Assembly (NCBI GenBank): GCA_964506785.1
Contig: CAZDME010000054.1
Location: 1-8,826 of the forward strand
DNA from: CAZDME01 sp964506785 [NCBI: uncultured bacterium]
GTDB lineage: Bacteria; CAZDME01; JAYEMH01
Length of the DNA stretch: 8,826 bases
Direction: 5' to 3'
Under the pieces are notes generated by a model, which did not search any database, was not told where the DNA came from, and was given only the letters and a program-made list of their open reading frames with translations. A program made the position numbers and the translations under genes. Shown here piece by piece: positions 1-6,316 of the stretch. Numbering within the stretch: the first letter of the stretch is position 1; every line of letters starts with the position of its first letter.

Positions 1-27
1 ATAATCATGTGTAATAATGATTTCCAT
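1..27 (-). CDS. 5' end of an unidentified leftward gene (truncated by window edge)
   Basis: Reading leftward from an ATG at 27-25 gives nine codons, MEIIITHDY, before the window ends. The start is supported by a GAGGGG ribosome-binding site on the minus strand (37-32), four bases before the ATG, and by a promoter-like element at 64-91. The short beta-strand-like N-terminus followed by a D-Y pair loosely recalls the start of glucosamine-6-phosphate deaminase (NagB) family proteins. Nine residues cannot establish a family, so the product is left unnamed. Confidence 0.45.
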
Positions 28-63
28 AACACCCCTCTTTTTGTTGGTTTTTAAGTCTTAACC

Positions 64-91
64 ATTTTACCATAAAATCTATTTTTTGCAA
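64..91 (-). promoter_or_regulatory. Sigma70-like promoter for the leftward truncated gene
   Basis: On the minus strand, a TTGCAA -35-like hexamer (91-86) is separated by 16 bases from TAAAAT (69-64). The -10 box is preceded by TGG, giving an extended TGnTAAAAT -10. It lies about 35 bases upstream of the GAGGGG ribosome-binding site. The layout mirrors the rightward promoter at 135-162. Confidence 0.45.
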
Positions 92-134
92 TTTCAAAAA
101 AAATGAAGTTTTACGGCCTCTTTGGTAAAATAAG

Positions 135-162
135 TTGCAGAAGATTTTTTTTGGTGTAAAAT
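135..162 (+). promoter_or_regulatory. Sigma70-like promoter for the DUF3313 lipoprotein gene
   Basis: TTGCAG (135-140), a 16-base spacer and TAAAAT (157-162) form a plausible promoter, with transcription expected to start near 169. A second extended -10 candidate, TGGTAAAAT at 123-131, lies just upstream but has no good -35 box. The AAAGGAG ribosome-binding site follows at 177-183. Confidence 0.45.
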
Positions 163-192
163 GATAAAAGGGAAATAAAGGAGAAATCCCTT

Positions 193-861
193 TTGCGGGC
201 AGGGACAGATATGGATAAAAGCTTTAAAAGGCAAATTTTCCCCTGGTTCTTATTTGTATCTTTTCTTCTTGCCGTATCCGGATGCGCGGCACAAAAACCG
301 ATACCATCGGGATTTCTTGGCGATTATTCCTCCTTCACCCAGGAAGAAAGTGATGGGGTAGAAGGGTTATACTGCCAGAAGCACCCTAAAAAAGATTTAG
401 GGCAGTACTCAAGATTTATAGTTGACCCGGTCATAATCCATCTCCGTCCAGAAGTAGAGGTGGATGAATATAAAGTAACTGCCGAAGAATTAAAGGAATT
501 AGCTGACTGTTTCCGTAATGAGGTTGTGGCTGTTTTAAAAGACGGCTATGCGGTAGTAAAAAAGCCCGGGGTTGGCGTTATCCGCCTGAGAATTGCCATT
601 ACCGATGTAGAGCCAAATACACCCTTTCTGAATGTCCACTGGGTGACGAGTTTACCCGGTATGGGTTTAGGAGGTGCCTCAATGGAGGCCGAATTTATTG
701 ATACCCAGAGCGGAGAAAGAATTTTTGCTTTTATCGATTCTCGAAAAGGAAAAAGATATAAGAAAATTAAGGGGCTTACCCGGTGGGGACATAGCAAGGA
801 TATTTTTAAGCAGTGGGCTAATCTGATAAGGGAAAGAATAGATTGCCATCACGGGAAATAA
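193..861 (+). CDS. DUF3313-family outer-membrane-type lipoprotein
   Basis: This is a predicted secreted lipoprotein of the DUF3313 family, whose function is unknown. Two basic residues are followed by a hydrophobic stretch and the lipobox V-S-G-C, with the lipidated cysteine at residue 31 counted from the TTG at 193. The mature part begins A-A-Q-K-P and carries a family-typical G-F-L-G-D-Y motif shortly after (residues about 41-46). The rest (about 75-215) looks like a soluble alpha/beta domain. No retention aspartate follows the cysteine, so outer-membrane sorting is plausible. Two starts are possible. TTG at 193 has a strong AAAGGAG (177-183) nine bases upstream. ATG at 211 has only a weak AGGGA (201-205) but gives a tidier signal peptide with the cysteine at residue 25. 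It is transcribed alone and faces the permease gene convergently. The family call is from recognition of motifs and length, not a database search. Confidence 0.75.
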   Translation: MRAGTDMDKSFKRQIFPWFLFVSFLLAVSGCAAQKPIPSGFLGDYSSFTQEESDGVEGLYCQKHPKKDLGQYSRFIVDPVIIHLRPEVEVDEYKVTAEELKELADCFRNEVVAVLKDGYAVVKKPGVGVIRLRIAITDVEPNTPFLNVHWVTSLPGMGLGGASMEAEFIDTQSGERIFAFIDSRKGKRYKKIKGLTRWGHSKDIFKQWANLIRERIDCHHGK

Positions 862-893
862 ACAAATGCCCGATTTTTATTACCCCCCGGGCA
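856..893 (-). terminator. Hairpin between convergent genes, probable terminator for the permease gene
   Basis: TGCCCG (867-872) and CGGGCA (888-893) form a perfect 6-bp inverted repeat with a 15-base loop. Read leftward, the hairpin is followed by the T-rich tract TTTGTTTATTT (866-856), which suits a rho-independent terminator for the permease gene. Read rightward there is no T tract, so termination of the lipoprotein transcript here is less convincing. The large loop and short stem keep confidence moderate. Confidence 0.4.
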
Positions 894-929
894 GTTAAAA
901 CGAAAAGTTTGCTGCTGTTTCTCTATCTG

Positions 930-2789
930 TTATTTTCCCCGATGGCGGCCGGCTAAAAGAACGAGGTCGCGTAACTCTTCAATATTTTTTGCCCGCAGCC
1001 AGTTCTTGTCAAAATCTACATTCTGGGTGATTTGGGCAATGGCGGAAAGGGCCCGCAGGTGGAAATTCCTTTCATCAGGAGAGCCGGCTAATATGAAGGC
1101 GGCATAAACCGGCGGCATTTTGTCGGTAAAATTAATGCCGGCTTCGCATCTGGCAACAACCAATTCGAATTTATGTTCCCCCTCAATGGTTATATGTGGA
1201 ATAGCCAGGCCCGGCCGGACCTCGGTGGTTGACTCTTTCTCACGGCTGAGAAAGGAATTAAGGAGTTTTCCCTTATCAATATTTAATCGGTTAGCGATTT
1301 TTTCAGCTGCCAGGCGAAAAAATTCTCTGGCGCTAATTTGTTGGGTAAAATCAATTATTTCGCATTTTTTTACTAACTTATCAAATCTATCCTCGATTAT
1401 TTCATCCCTCTCTTTTAAAATCCCCCTCAATTCAGCGGCTAATGAATCACCGGCTATCTCTTTGGCAGTGACCCGCTCGACAATATGTATCAAGGCAGAT
1501 TTGCGTATATTTTTCTCATGAACATAAATTTTATACCATAAAATACTCAATAGGATAAATATGCCTGTTGAGAGCATTGCCACCCGCCCCATCTGGTAAA
1601 GAAAGAAAATGTAAGCGATAATTCCGGCTATCGGTAGCCAGGGATATAAGGGTGAGCGGAAAGAAGGTTTATAATTCAGAATTTTTGACTCACGCATGAT
1701 AATACAGGCTAAAATTACGAATATAAACAAAATAATTTTCATTGTCGAAGCCACTTTGACAAGATTCTCCAAGTTGAGGAAGAGAATGACAGAAAGCATA
1801 AAAACCCCGGTAAATATGATCGAGAAATGCGGGGTGTTAAAGCGTTTATTTATCCGGGCAAAAAACCCCGGCAGGAGCTGGTCGCGGCTCATCGCCAGGG
1901 GGAAACGTGAGGCAGAAAGTATTCCGGCATTAGCCGTGGAGACAAAAGCAAAGATACCGGCTAAGGCCATAATGATACTGCCAATCGGGCCAAATATTTT
2001 TGCTCCGCCTATTGATATCGGAGTGAGAGAATGAGCAAGTTCCTCGTTATTCAGTAGGCCTACGGTGGTGAAAACAGTTAAGGCATAAAGGATGAGTACG
2101 ACAGAAAAGGCTAAAATCATCCCGTAAGGAATATTCTTTCCCGGATTTTTGACCTCTTCGCCGACACTGGCTACTTTGGTCAGTCCGCCGAATGAGATGA
2201 AGACCATACCGACGGCGGCAAAAAGAGCCCGTTTATCTAACGGCATAAAGGGGGTGTAGTTATAGACATTAAGTGACATTGTTCCCCGAAGAACATAAAG
2301 AGATAATAAAGTGATAAGGGTAATGACTAGAAAATTTTGAGTCCTGCTGGTGACTTTTACACTTAGTAAATTAAGCATGGTAAAGAATAGGCAAAAGCCG
2401 ACGGCAATGAGTTTAATCTGCCATTCGGTAATAGCCGGATTAATCAAGGTGGCTAAGGCACCGATGCCAATTAAGGCAAAGGCACTTTTAAAACTGAGTT
2501 CAAGCCAACTCACCAGGCCGCCTATGGTGCCGGCAGCCGAACCCATGCTTCGTTCGATAAAAAAATAACTGCCGCCGGCTTTGGGCATAGCCGTGGCTAG
2601 CTCTGCTTTGGCAAACATGGCCGGCACGGCTAATATACCGGCGAGAATATAGACTAAAATCATCGCCGGGCCTACCTTAGCATAAATTAATCCAGGAAGA
2701 ATAAATAAGCCGGAGCTAATCATTGCTCCGGCAGCGATACAAAACACACCAAGGCCGCTTAATTGGCGGACTAACTTTTTATCAGGCAT
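930..2789 (-). CDS. APC-superfamily amino-acid permease fused to a PTS EIIA type-2 domain
   Basis: This 619-residue inner-membrane protein has two parts. Residues 1 to about 422 are an APC-superfamily transporter with roughly 12 membrane segments. The first helix carries the unwound substrate-binding motif G-A-M-I-S-S-G-L-F (21-29), and the conserved loop E-E-V-K-N-P-G-K-N-I-P lies at 211-221. After a charged, probably coiled-coil linker (about 423-475), residues about 476-619 form a PTS EIIA type-2 (PtsN/fructose-type) domain. It has the active-site motif G-L-A-I-P-H with the phosphorylatable histidine at 532, and the second conserved histidine at 577 in N-F-H-L. The substrate is probably an amino acid or amine, but its identity cannot be read from sequence. 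The EIIA domain could be phosphorylated by HPr or act only as a sensor; which is unknown. No other PTS gene is in the window. The start ATG has only a weak AGG four bases upstream. It appears to be a single-gene unit. Confidence 0.9.
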   Translation of the reverse strand: MPDKKLVRQLSGLGVFCIAAGAMISSGLFILPGLIYAKVGPAMILVYILAGILAVPAMFAKAELATAMPKAGGSYFFIERSMGSAAGTIGGLVSWLELSFKSAFALIGIGALATLINPAITEWQIKLIAVGFCLFFTMLNLLSVKVTSRTQNFLVITLITLLSLYVLRGTMSLNVYNYTPFMPLDKRALFAAVGMVFISFGGLTKVASVGEEVKNPGKNIPYGMILAFSVVLILYALTVFTTVGLLNNEELAHSLTPISIGGAKIFGPIGSIIMALAGIFAFVSTANAGILSASRFPLAMSRDQLLPGFFARINKRFNTPHFSIIFTGVFMLSVILFLNLENLVKVASTMKIILFIFVILACIIMRESKILNYKPSFRSPLYPWLPIAGIIAYIFFLYQMGRVAMLSTGIFILLSILWYKIYVHEKNIRKSALIHIVERVTAKEIAGDSLAAELRGILKERDEIIEDRFDKLVKKCEIIDFTQQISAREFFRLAAEKIANRLNIDKGKLLNSFLSREKESTTEVRPGLAIPHITIEGEHKFELVVARCEAGINFTDKMPPVYAAFILAGSPDERNFHLRALSAIAQITQNVDFDKNWLRAKNIEELRDLVLLAGRHRGK

Positions 2790-2878
2790 AATCCTATATT
2801 AAATGACCAAAGGGAAAAAATCAAGCTTTTATAATTTTTTTGCTGTTGGGAGAACGAAGAGACGAAGGTTTTTTCTTC

Positions 2879-2907
2879 TTGAAACAATGAGTTGTTTTAG
2901 GTAAAAT
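2879..2907 (+). promoter_or_regulatory. Sigma70-type promoter of the PilZ gene
   Basis: TTGAAA (2879-2884), a 17-base spacer and TAAAAT (2902-2907) make a near-consensus promoter, each box having five of six consensus bases. The expected start near 2914 leaves a leader of about 55 bases before the ATG at 2968. Confidence 0.6.
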
Positions 2908-2967
2908 TACAAAATACAGTTTAACTCAGGGTAAAAGGTTTTTCTTTCAATTTAAGGGGTGAGGGTT

Positions 2968-3369
2968 ATGGAAGAGAAAAAGCCGGTAGACAGAAGAAAG
3001 TATGTAAGATTGAGTCTAGAGGCTAAGGTTCACTGTCATCTCCAAGTCCAAAGAAAAGAGAGGGGCGCCTCTAAAAAGTTTTCCGGGATAAGTAAAAATA
3101 TCAGTGTCGAAGGCATTTGTTTTACCTCTGAGAAGAAGATAAAGGCTAATAGTAAACTCGTTTTAGAGATATGGCTTCCTTTTGAATCAAATCCTTTGCA
3201 TTTAGAAGGCGAAGTAAAATGGTCTCATCTTTCTCGGCCGGAAGAAAATAAGGGGATGTTCGACACCGGGGTGAAATTGTTTACTATTGATAAAAGTGAT
3301 GAAGATAGATTTATCGAATATGTCTGTGATAAGATGACCGAGCGTTTAAGCCGGTATCTTCATCTTTGA
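2968..3369 (+). CDS. PilZ-domain protein, predicted c-di-GMP receptor
   Basis: This is a single-domain cytoplasmic PilZ protein of 133 residues, about the usual size for a stand-alone PilZ receptor. Both c-di-GMP-binding signatures are intact: R-K-Y-V-R (RxxxR) near residues 10-14, and N-I-S-V-E-G (the [D/N]xSxxG motif) near 44-49. The following strands, including the E-G-E-V-K-W segment around 80-85, complete the expected beta-barrel. ATG 2968 is preferred because AAGGGG (2954-2959) lies eight bases upstream. An in-frame GTG at 2959 would overlap that site. It has its own promoter (2879-2907) and a terminator (3434-3457), so it is probably monocistronic. It sits directly upstream of an HD-GYP phosphodiesterase gene. 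The binding motifs support ligand binding; the output (motility, secretion or polysaccharide) cannot be inferred. Confidence 0.88.
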   Translation: MEEKKPVDRRKYVRLSLEAKVHCHLQVQRKERGASKKFSGISKNISVEGICFTSEKKIKANSKLVLEIWLPFESNPLHLEGEVKWSHLSRPEENKGMFDTGVKLFTIDKSDEDRFIEYVCDKMTERLSRYLHL

Positions 3370-3433
3370 TAACCAGGTATTTCTGTTGTGAGGTGCCGGT
3401 ATTCTGTTTCTACTGAAAATATAGGTTTGATAG

Positions 3434-3457
3434 AACCCCAGGATAGCTGGGTTTTTT
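3434..3457 (+). terminator. Rho-independent terminator after the PilZ gene
   Basis: AACCCCAG (3434-3441) pairs with CTGGGTT (3447-3453) around a GATAG loop, giving seven pairs with one bulged C. The stem runs directly into a T tract ending at 3457. It lies about 65 bases after the PilZ stop and separates it from the HD-GYP transcription unit. Confidence 0.8.
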
Positions 3458-3478
3458 CATTAAATGGCGTAATTTTCT

Positions 3479-3510
3479 TGTAATTTATAGAATGTATAGT
3501 ATGATATAGT
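3479..3510 (+). promoter_or_regulatory. Possible promoter region for the HD-GYP operon
   Basis: A promoter is expected between the terminator at 3457 and the start at 3583. The AT-rich tract holds TTGTAA (3479-3484) and overlapping -10-like hexamers: TATAGT (3495-3500 and 3505-3510) and TATGAT (3500-3505). No pair has ideal spacing; TTGTAA to TATGAT is 15 bases. The exact element is therefore uncertain. Confidence 0.3.
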
Positions 3511-3582
3511 GGTGTATAAACGGCTGGAGATTTCATTCATTCGTAATATCGATAAAAAAACGAAGCGAGCGGAGGTTTAGTT

Positions 3583-4677
3583 ATGAAAAAAGGCAAATCA
3601 AAGGTTTTGGTTAAGTTAAAACACCCGCAGGATGAACTAAAAAGGTGCCAGAAAAGGTTTAGCGATATTGCCGAAAATGTCTTGGTCTGGATTTGGGAGG
3701 TTGACGCCAATGGCAAATATACCTACTCCAGCCCGGTGGTTGAACAAATTTTAGGGTATAAGCCTCAGGAAGTGCTCAAAATGCATTTTTATGACCTCTT
3801 TCATCCTGAGGATCGGGAAAAACTGAAAAAGATGGCTTTTAAGGTTTTTGCCCAGAGGAAAAGTTTTCGCGAATTCATAAACCGTAATTTAAAAAAGAAT
3901 GGCAAAACCATTTGGCTTTCAACCAGCGCTGTGCCTATTATGGATAAAAAAGGGAATTTTTTCGGATATAGAGGAGCGGATGCGGATGTTACCGGAATGA
4001 AGCAAGCCGAGGGAAACATTCAAGCAAGTTTTGATAAATTACACCGGGTTTTTGACGAGATGGTGCAGGCTATGTCCGGGATGATTGAAAGCAGAGACCC
4101 TTATACGGCCGGGCACCAAAGGCGGGGGGCTGATCTGGCCTCGGCTATCGCTAAGGAAATGCATCTCTCAGAACATCAAATTGGCGGGATACGCCTGGCC
4201 GGTATTGTTCATGATATCGGTAAAATATATGTTCCTCTGGAAATTCTTAATAAACCCGGGAGGTTAACTACCGATGAATTCGAAATAATTAAAACCCATC
4301 CCCAGCGAGGGTATGATATATTGAAAACAATAGAATTTCCCTGGCCGGTGGCGATAATGGTCTTGCAGCATCACGAAAGATTGAACGGTTCCGGATATCC
4401 TTTGGGTCTTTCTGGTGAAGATATTCTTCTGGAATCAAAAGTCTTAGGAGTGGCCGATGTGGTTGAGGCGATGCTTTCCCAGCGGCCTTACCGAGCCGCC
4501 CTCTCGCTAGATGAGGTTTTAGCGGAAATCTCTAAGAATAAGGAAGTGCTATACGATTCCCGAGCGGTAGAGGCCTGCCTGAAGCTTTTTACCAGGAAAG
4601 GCTTTAAGATAAACGGCGGAGAGAGACTAAAAGGGAAAAAACAGAGAGGGAAATCGCAGGAAATCTTGATAAATTAG
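3583..4677 (+). CDS. PAS-domain HD-GYP cyclic-di-GMP phosphodiesterase
   Basis: This 364-residue protein has no membrane segment. Residues about 22-145 form a PAS domain with PAC-like end: the W-I-W-E-V-D core, the S-P-V-V-E-Q-I-L-G-Y segment, and the closing G-A-D-A-D-V-T motif. Residues about 150-340 form an HD-GYP domain with H178 (A-G-H), the HD pair H210-D211 followed by G-K, H239 (T-H-P), H263-H264-E265, G-Y-P at 271-273, and D292 in the V-A-D-V segment. The metal ligands and the GYP loop are therefore intact, predicting hydrolysis of c-di-GMP to pGpG or GMP under control of a signal sensed by PAS. The loop reads L-N-G-S-G-Y-P, an N in place of the more common D, which also occurs in this subfamily. 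GGAGG (3571-3575) stands seven bases before the ATG. The lysine-rich tail is not part of a known domain. The DUF167 gene follows after 13 bases. Confidence 0.92.
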   Translation: MKKGKSKVLVKLKHPQDELKRCQKRFSDIAENVLVWIWEVDANGKYTYSSPVVEQILGYKPQEVLKMHFYDLFHPEDREKLKKMAFKVFAQRKSFREFINRNLKKNGKTIWLSTSAVPIMDKKGNFFGYRGADADVTGMKQAEGNIQASFDKLHRVFDEMVQAMSGMIESRDPYTAGHQRRGADLASAIAKEMHLSEHQIGGIRLAGIVHDIGKIYVPLEILNKPGRLTTDEFEIIKTHPQRGYDILKTIEFPWPVAIMVLQHHERLNGSGYPLGLSGEDILLESKVLGVADVVEAMLSQRPYRAALSLDEVLAEISKNKEVLYDSRAVEACLKLFTRKGFKINGGERLKGKKQRGKSQEILIN

Positions 4678-4690
4678 CTATGGAGTAAAT

Positions 4691-4948
4691 ATGGCTTCAG
4701 CCGATAGTTCTTTAATGGGGAGTAGTCTTATTCCGGTAAAAGTTATCCCCCGGGCAAAGGGAAATAAGGTAAAAAAAGAAGACGCGGGGTTTAAAGTTTA
4801 TCTCACCGCCCCGCCGATTGATGGGAAGGCAAATAAACTGCTTATCAAGCTTTTGGCCGATTATTTTAGCTGTAAGAAACAGCAGATTAAAATTTTAAAA
4901 GGAAGACGCTCGAAAAATAAGCTTATTCAATTGACCAAGGCCGTTTGA
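4691..4948 (+). CDS. DUF167/YggU family small protein (UPF0235)
   Basis: This 85-residue protein has the full DUF167 signature: V-K-V-I-P-R-A (16-22), A-P-P-I-D-G-K-A-N (40-48), then L-I-K-L-L-A, and G-R-R-S-K-N-K (71-77). The family is widespread and structurally known as a small alpha/beta fold, but has no established biochemical function. The ATG has GGAG (4682-4685) five bases upstream. The first ten residues are poorly conserved and serine-rich, so an internal ATG at 4715 (residue 9) is a minor alternative. It sits between the HD-GYP gene (13-base gap) and the reductase gene, probably co-transcribed. The gene order does not reveal its role. Confidence 0.88.
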   Translation: MASADSSLMGSSLIPVKVIPRAKGNKVKKEDAGFKVYLTAPPIDGKANKLLIKLLADYFSCKKQQIKILKGRRSKNKLIQLTKAV

Positions 4949-4996
4949 TTATCTTAGTTGGGATTTTTTTGATTAACTGCGGCGGATAAAGTGGCG

Positions 4997-6310
4997 ATGA
5001 GAAAGAATCTGGTGGTTGGAATTTTAAAAGAGAGGGGATTTAAAGGGGAACAGCGGGCGCCGCTTACCCCTTCGGATGTAAGCTGGCTGATAAAAAAGGG
5101 GGTGAGGGTAGAAGTCGAGTCAAGTAAAGATAGAATATTTAAAGACGCCCAGTATAAAAAAGCCGGGGCCAGGCTGGTTAATAAATTTAAAGAGGCCTCA
5201 CTTTTATTAGGCATTAAACCGCCAGTATTGAAGGGCATTTATAAAAACAAAATCTATATGGTTTTTTCTCATACCATTAAGGGGCAGCCAGAGAATAGGC
5301 CCCTGCTTAAGGAATTTATCCGTAAGGGAGTGACCTTGATTGATTATGAAAAAATCGTCAATTTCGAGAGCGAGCGTTTGGTTTATTTCGGCCGGGTCGC
5401 CGGGATCTGCGGAGTGATAGATAGTTTGCATTATTTAGGGAAAAAATTAGCCTGGCAGGGGATGAAAAATCCGTTTCTGGATGTCAAGCCGGCCTATGGA
5501 TATAATTCATTAAAGGAGATTGTTGAAGGGATGTCTCGGTTAGGCTATAGGATTAAAGGTCAAGGATTTGATGATAAGCTTTCCCCCTTTATTATCGGCC
5601 TGGTCGGCCACGGCCATGTCAGCCAGGGGGTAGAAGAAATCCTTGGATATCTTAAGGCGGTTGAGGTTCATCCCAAAGACATACAAAAAATTATTCGCCA
5701 GCCGAGAAAGCAGACCAAGAGAAAGATTTATAAAATTATTTTTCTCCGTGAGGAAAGAATTCGTTCGAAAGACGGCCACAGATTTTATTTTGAAGAATAT
5801 CTCCAGTACCCCGAGAGATTTGAATCTAACCTGGGGGTTTACCTTTCTTATCTTAATTTGCTCATCAATGCCAGCTATTGGGACAGCCGTTATCCCCGGA
5901 TGGTAACTAAAAAGATGGTCAGGAGATTGGAAGCCCAAAAAAAATTCCGGTTGGCCTTCATTGGCGATATCTCCTGTGATATTAATGGGAGTATAGAACT
6001 AACCTATAAAGCGACCAGACAGGAAGAGCCTGTTTTTACCTATAATCCCGGGAGAGGACAATTTGTTGATGGATATAAAGAAGATGGCATTTCTATCCTG
6101 GCCGTAGATAATCTACCGACGGAATTACCCGGGGATGCCTCGCGAGAGTTTAGCGGTTTGATAAGGGATTATGTCTATCAAATTGCTGCTCACGGGATAA
6201 AGGATATTACCGAACACGCGGCCATATCCAGAGAAATCCGCCGGGCGGTTATTACCCAGAATAAAAAGTTTACTAAACCTTTCGCTTATCTCAAAAAATA
6301 TTTAGGCTAA
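4997..6310 (+). CDS. Lysine-ketoglutarate-reductase-like dehydrogenase (AASS N-terminal half, stand-alone)
   Basis: The protein (437 residues from ATG 4997, 439 from GTG 4991; numbering here uses the GTG) aligns by eye along its whole length with the lysine-2-oxoglutarate reductase half of eukaryotic AASS. That enzyme condenses lysine with 2-oxoglutarate using NADPH to make saccharopine. The N-terminal AlaDH/PNT-like domain has E-x-R-A-P-L-T-P (about 20-27). The catalytic pair seen in saccharopine dehydrogenases is present as K76 (G-I-K) and H94 (F-S-H-T-I-K-G-Q). Next come I-D-Y-E-K (117-121), the F-G-R-V-A-G segment (133-138), and the dinucleotide loop G-H-G-H-V-S-Q-G (206-213, GxGxxxxG). 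AASS-like blocks follow, including the segment around P-E-R-F (274-277), Y-W (296-297), D-I-S-C-D-I-N-G-S-I-E (326-336) and V-D-N-L-P (372-376). There is no C-terminal saccharopine dehydrogenase domain. The true substrate is unproven. No clear Shine-Dalgarno is present; GGCGGA (4981-4986) is the best candidate. The ATP-grasp gene follows six bases after the stop. Confidence 0.82.
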   Translation: MRKNLVVGILKERGFKGEQRAPLTPSDVSWLIKKGVRVEVESSKDRIFKDAQYKKAGARLVNKFKEASLLLGIKPPVLKGIYKNKIYMVFSHTIKGQPENRPLLKEFIRKGVTLIDYEKIVNFESERLVYFGRVAGICGVIDSLHYLGKKLAWQGMKNPFLDVKPAYGYNSLKEIVEGMSRLGYRIKGQGFDDKLSPFIIGLVGHGHVSQGVEEILGYLKAVEVHPKDIQKIIRQPRKQTKRKIYKIIFLREERIRSKDGHRFYFEEYLQYPERFESNLGVYLSYLNLLINASYWDSRYPRMVTKKMVRRLEAQKKFRLAFIGDISCDINGSIELTYKATRQEEPVFTYNPGRGQFVDGYKEDGISILAVDNLPTELPGDASREFSGLIRDYVYQIAAHGIKDITEHAAISREIRRAVITQNKKFTKPFAYLKKYLG

Positions 6311-6316
6311 ATCGGG

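Noticed and set aside
546-797. Leftward open frame opposite the lipoprotein gene
   Set aside because: It lies entirely antisense to a well-supported gene, has no ribosome-binding site and no recognisable protein motifs.
3485-3520. Short repeats (TATAGT-like) upstream of the HD-GYP gene as an operator
   Set aside because: The copies are short, irregularly spaced and AT-rich, so chance similarity is the simpler explanation.
4381-4407. Degenerate HD-GYP loop (L-N-G-S-G-Y-P with N for D) as a sign of inactivity
   Set aside because: The same variant is familiar in active-looking members of this subfamily, and all metal-binding residues and GYP are intact.
4958-4975. T7 run (4964-4970) after the DUF167 gene as a rho-independent terminator
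   Set aside because: No stable GC-rich stem precedes it; only a 4-bp CCAA/TTGG pairing with a long loop can be drawn. The run more likely lies within an operon.
5540-5938. Leftward 132-codon frame, and a rightward 87-codon frame, inside the reductase gene
   Set aside because: Both are out-of-frame shadows of a gene with clear conserved motifs in its own frame; neither translation resembles a protein family.
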